Assembly (NCBI RefSeq): GCF_016907695.1
Contig: NZ_JAFBCK010000001.1
Coordinates: 4,948,001 to 5,012,000, forward strand
Length of the DNA stretch: 64,000 nucleotides
Reading direction: 5' to 3'
From: Actinokineospora baliensis
GTDB lineage: Bacteria > Actinomycetota > Actinomycetes > Mycobacteriales > Pseudonocardiaceae
Made by a program: the position numbers and the translations under genes. This document shows positions 61,555 to 64,000 of the stretch, in pieces. Every line of letters begins with the position of its first letter. Positions within the stretch are counted from its first letter, which is position 1. A model generated the notes under the pieces. The model was not told the DNA's origin. It was given only the letters and a program-made list of their open reading frames with translations, and did no database searches.

Positions 61555-62970
61555 ATGGAGCGCCCCACCGGTTTCGGCCTTGAGGTCAGCCAGAACCCCT
61601 ACCTGTCCACAGAGGACGACGAGATGCACGCCGCCCTGGTGGTCACGGGCGCGGGTGCGCTGCCCGACGCCGCCGCGCCGGAAGTGGCGCAGGTCGTGCT
61701 GGTCGACTGCTCCGGTTCCATGTCGTACCCGACCACGAAGATCGCCGCGGCCCGCACCGGCACGAAGGCCGCCATCGACGCGCTGCGCGACGGCGCGCTG
61801 TTCGCCGTGGTCAAGGGCAACGACATCGCCACAGCCGTCTACCCCGACCAGGGCCTGGCCAGGGCGGACGCGAGCACCAGGCGGGCGGCCAAGGACCGGG
61901 TCAACCGCCTCGACGCCAGCGGCGGCACGGTCATCGCCGCCTGGCTGGAGCTGGCCGAGCGGCTGCTCTCGGAGTACCCGACCGCCGTCCGGCACGCCAT
62001 CCTGCTGACCGACGGGCACACCTTCGGGGTCGACGAGCTCGACCGCGTGCTGCGCCGCTGCGAGTCGGTGTTCAGCTGCGACGCGCGCGGCATCGGCGTC
62101 GACTGGCGGCCCGACCAGCTGCTGCGCATCGCCGAGGTGCTGCACGGCACCGCGGACGCGATCCGCCAACCGGCCGACCTCGGCGCGGACTTCACCGCCA
62201 TGACCGAGGCCGCCATGGCCAAGCTGGTTCCGGAGCTGCGGATCGCGGTCCGCACGTCCACCGGATCCCGGCTGGACTTCCTGCGCCAGACCCACCCGGT
62301 GGAGGCCGAGCTGCGCGGCACCCCGGTCGACGAGCGGACCACGGAGTTCACCACCGGCTCCTGGGGCGCCGAGCGCCGCGAGTTCCACCTGAAGCTGACC
62401 GTCGACCCCGACGGCAGGCAGAGCAACACCAACGTCCGCATCGCGCGGGTGGACCTGCGGGTGCGCGCGGCGGGCGAGACCGGGTACCAGTCCGCCGCCG
62501 AGCCCCGCGCGGTCATCGCGCACTGGACCGACGACGTCAAGCTCTCCAGCGGGATCGACCCCAAGATCGCCCACTACACCGGCCAGGGGCAGCTGAGCGC
62601 CGCCGTGCGCGCCGGGACCGAAGCGCACGACCGCGGTGACCTCGACGGCGCCGCCGCGGGCTGGGGGCGCGCGGTCGCCCTGGCCACGGGGTTGGGCAAC
62701 GACGCGGTCCTGCGCAGGCTGCACCGGCTGGTCGAGGTCGTCGGCGACCCCGCGGACGGCGTGGTCAGGGTCAAGGACGACCTCGATGTGGAGGACCTGC
62801 TGGCGGCTGCGGTCGGGTCGGCGCTCTCGAGCAGGAGCCCGGACTCCGACGTCGACGCCGACCCGCCGCCGGTCCCGTCAGGACCGGACGTGACCTGCCC
62901 GCGGTGCGGGCGGCAATGGCCGAGCGGCTCGGTGTTCTGCGGCGGGTGCGCGACCCGCCTCGACCCGTGA
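61555..62970 (+). CDS. VWA-domain protein with C-terminal zinc ribbon
   Basis: A 471-residue cytosolic protein. A von Willebrand A domain at about 45-215 has a MIDAS motif D51-x-S53-x-S55 (VDCSGSM) and later L-L-T-D-G-H. A beta-rich region follows, then a short helical part and a C-terminal zinc ribbon with CPRCGRQWP and CGGC. It lies 16 bases behind the PknG-like gene. The VWA domain probably binds a partner in a metal-dependent way; zinc-ribbon pairs also occur in the kinase, which may link them. Confidence 0.82.
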   Translation: MERPTGFGLEVSQNPYLSTEDDEMHAALVVTGAGALPDAAAPEVAQVVLVDCSGSMSYPTTKIAAARTGTKAAIDALRDGALFAVVKGNDIATAVYPDQGLARADASTRRAAKDRVNRLDASGGTVIAAWLELAERLLSEYPTAVRHAILLTDGHTFGVDELDRVLRRCESVFSCDARGIGVDWRPDQLLRIAEVLHGTADAIRQPADLGADFTAMTEAAMAKLVPELRIAVRTSTGSRLDFLRQTHPVEAELRGTPVDERTTEFTTGSWGAERREFHLKLTVDPDGRQSNTNVRIARVDLRVRAAGETGYQSAAEPRAVIAHWTDDVKLSSGIDPKIAHYTGQGQLSAAVRAGTEAHDRGDLDGAAAGWGRAVALATGLGNDAVLRRLHRLVEVVGDPADGVVRVKDDLDVEDLLAAAVGSALSSRSPDSDVDADPPPVPSGPDVTCPRCGRQWPSGSVFCGGCATRLDP

Positions 62971-64000
62971 TCCGCGCGCCCGGGCGGTACCTGGACCGGT
63001 CCACGCCGGGGCTGCTGACCCGGCTGCGCGACGTCCTCGTCGGGGCGGCGCTGCTCGTGCTGGTGGTGGCCTGGTTCGACTTCCGCGACGTCGACTCCCG
63101 GGTGCGCGACGTCGAGACGGCCGCGGCTCCCGCTGTGCTGGGCATCGCCAACGCCCGCGACGCGCTCGCCCGCGCCGAGCTCGCGGTCAACGAGACCTTC
63201 GCCTCCGGCCGTAGTCCGCTCACCGGCCCGGGCGAGGACTACCAGAACCAGATCGCGCTGGCCAGCCAAGCGCTCACCCAGGTCGCCGAGGACAACGTGG
63301 CGGGGGAGCGGGGCCGCACGCTGCTGCGGTCGGTGCAGGGCCTGCTCATCGACTACATCGGACTCATCGAGCAGGCCGACGCCCACCAGGACCGGACGAG
63401 CGGGGTCGTGCCGCCCCTGGCCACCGCCAACCTCTGGTACGCCTCGGGGCTGATGGACGACGTCCAGGCCAGGCTCGTCGCGCTGTCGGGGATGCAGCAG
63501 GAACAGATGCTCGCGGGCAGCCCGGGCGTGTCCGCCCCGGACTGGCCGCCGCTGGTGCTCGCCGTCGCGCTGGTCGCCCTGCTCGTGCTGACCCAGCTGT
63601 GGCTGCCGAAGCGGTTCCGGCGGGCGGTCAACGTCCCGTTGCTGGCCGCCACCGCACTCGCGGTGACGCTGGCCGCGCTGACGGCCGCGAGCCTCGACGC
63701 GCGCGCCGACCTGGGAGCCGCCAGGGGTGGGCTCGACCGCGTCGCCGCACGCCAAGCCGACCTCGTCACCGCCACCAGCGCCCAGGGTGACTTGCGGTTG
63801 CGGCAGTTCCTCGACAAGCAGTGCGCGACCTTCGCCTGCGGTACGGGAATCGACAGGTTCAAGCCACGGGATCCCGGCTCTGGGAAGGGGTCCGAGGCAG
63901 CGGTCGCCGAGGACACCGCGGTCGCCACCGACGCCATCACCGCCGCGGGTATCGGCGGCTGGGAACCGCTGCTCCCGGTCGCCGGTTTGGGCGCCGCCGC
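62967..64000 (+). CDS. GlnX-like membrane sensor, cut off by the window end
   Basis: About 345 residues are present and the frame is still open at 64000. GTG 62967 overlaps the VWA stop (GTGA). A first membrane helix (VLVGAALLVLVVAWF) is followed by an extracytoplasmic helical bundle of about 160 residues. Two further helices follow (WPPLVLAVALVALLVLTQLW, and one near residue 225), then another external part. This is the layout of GlnX, the membrane partner of PknG in mycobacteria and corynebacteria. A GlnH-like binding lipoprotein is expected further on but not visible. Confidence 0.75.
   Translation, partial: MIRAPGRYLDRSTPGLLTRLRDVLVGAALLVLVVAWFDFRDVDSRVRDVETAAAPAVLGIANARDALARAELAVNETFASGRSPLTGPGEDYQNQIALASQALTQVAEDNVAGERGRTLLRSVQGLLIDYIGLIEQADAHQDRTSGVVPPLATANLWYASGLMDDVQARLVALSGMQQEQMLAGSPGVSAPDWPPLVLAVALVALLVLTQLWLPKRFRRAVNVPLLAATALAVTLAALTAASLDARADLGAARGGLDRVAARQADLVTATSAQGDLRLRQFLDKQCATFACGTGIDRFKPRDPGSGKGSEAAVAEDTAVATDAITAAGIGGWEPLLPVAGLGAA

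Noticed and set aside
1..64000. CRISPR array, tRNA or rRNA genes
   Set aside because: No regularly spaced short repeats with unique spacers and no tRNA-like cloverleaf or rRNA sequence was noticed.
62967..64000. Nitrate/nitrite-type sensor histidine kinase
   Set aside because: The external helical bundle could suggest it, but no kinase motifs appear in the visible part and the PknG neighbour favours a GlnX-like protein.

Overview
The window is very GC-rich, uses GTG and TTG starts freely, and couples genes through ATGA/GTGA overlaps. Together with the gene content (HTH/DUF5753 plus DUF397 regulators, LAL-type LuxR regulator, PknG/GlnX-type module, vanHAX) this points to a filamentous actinomycete, probably of the Pseudonocardiales. 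No tRNA, rRNA, CRISPR array, transposase or phage gene was seen. The content looks like chromosomal accessory territory.

Layout. (1) 0.1-3.2 kb: a plus-strand cassette of radical SAM/SPASM enzyme, dTMP-kinase-like enzyme, EEP-fold phosphodiesterase and NUDIX hydrolase. It faces a minus-strand pair of HTH/TPR regulator and 5-formyl-THF cyclo-ligase-like protein. (2) 5.1-8.5 kb: an alpha/beta hydrolase flanked by two paralogous HTH/TPR regulators whose upstream regions are near duplicates, then three small genes, two of them HTH proteins. (3) 8.5-19.3 kb: MFS exporter, permease/M20 peptidase operon, DUF1269 protein, AI-2E-family protein, GH15 enzyme, NmrA-like/TetR pair and PepSY membrane protein. 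(4) 19.4-28.3 kb: a seven-gene minus-strand operon encoding, in order of transcription, a TIR protein, a STAND-like P-loop protein, an SPFH/band-7 protein, a dynamin-like GTPase, a YcjX-like GTPase, a tail-anchored protein and a small protein. This is the best candidate for an undescribed conflict (immunity) system; a small divergent gene lies beside it. (5) 28.9-34.3 kb: a hypothetical gene, a 3-hydroxyisobutyryl-CoA-hydrolase-like gene, a cobalamin riboswitch, metE and metF. (6) 34.4-46 kb: single genes (nucleotidyltransferase, luciferase-like oxidoreductase, chimeric gene remnant, HTH regulator, NTF2-like, methyltransferase, LysR/SDR pair, a WhiJ-type HTH-DUF397-ATPase set, STAS, DUF4386-like, LysE, NAD-dependent DNA ligase). 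(7) 46.7-52.9 kb: two secreted serine proteases divergent from a large LuxR regulator. (8) 52.9-57.4 kb: vanHAX glycopeptide resistance facing vanRS. (9) 57.5-64 kb: trypsin-like protease, PknG-like kinase, VWA protein and a GlnX-like membrane sensor that runs off the end.

How genes work together. VanH makes D-lactate, VanA joins it to D-alanine and VanX removes D-Ala-D-Ala; VanRS is the likely sensor pair. MetE and MetF form a B12-repressed methionine/methyl-THF unit. The last region resembles the mycobacterial PknG-GlnX amino-acid sensing module with added protease and VWA parts. The function of region 4 is inferred from domain logic: TIR effector, STAND switch, and membrane-remodelling or scaffolding GTPases with SPFH.
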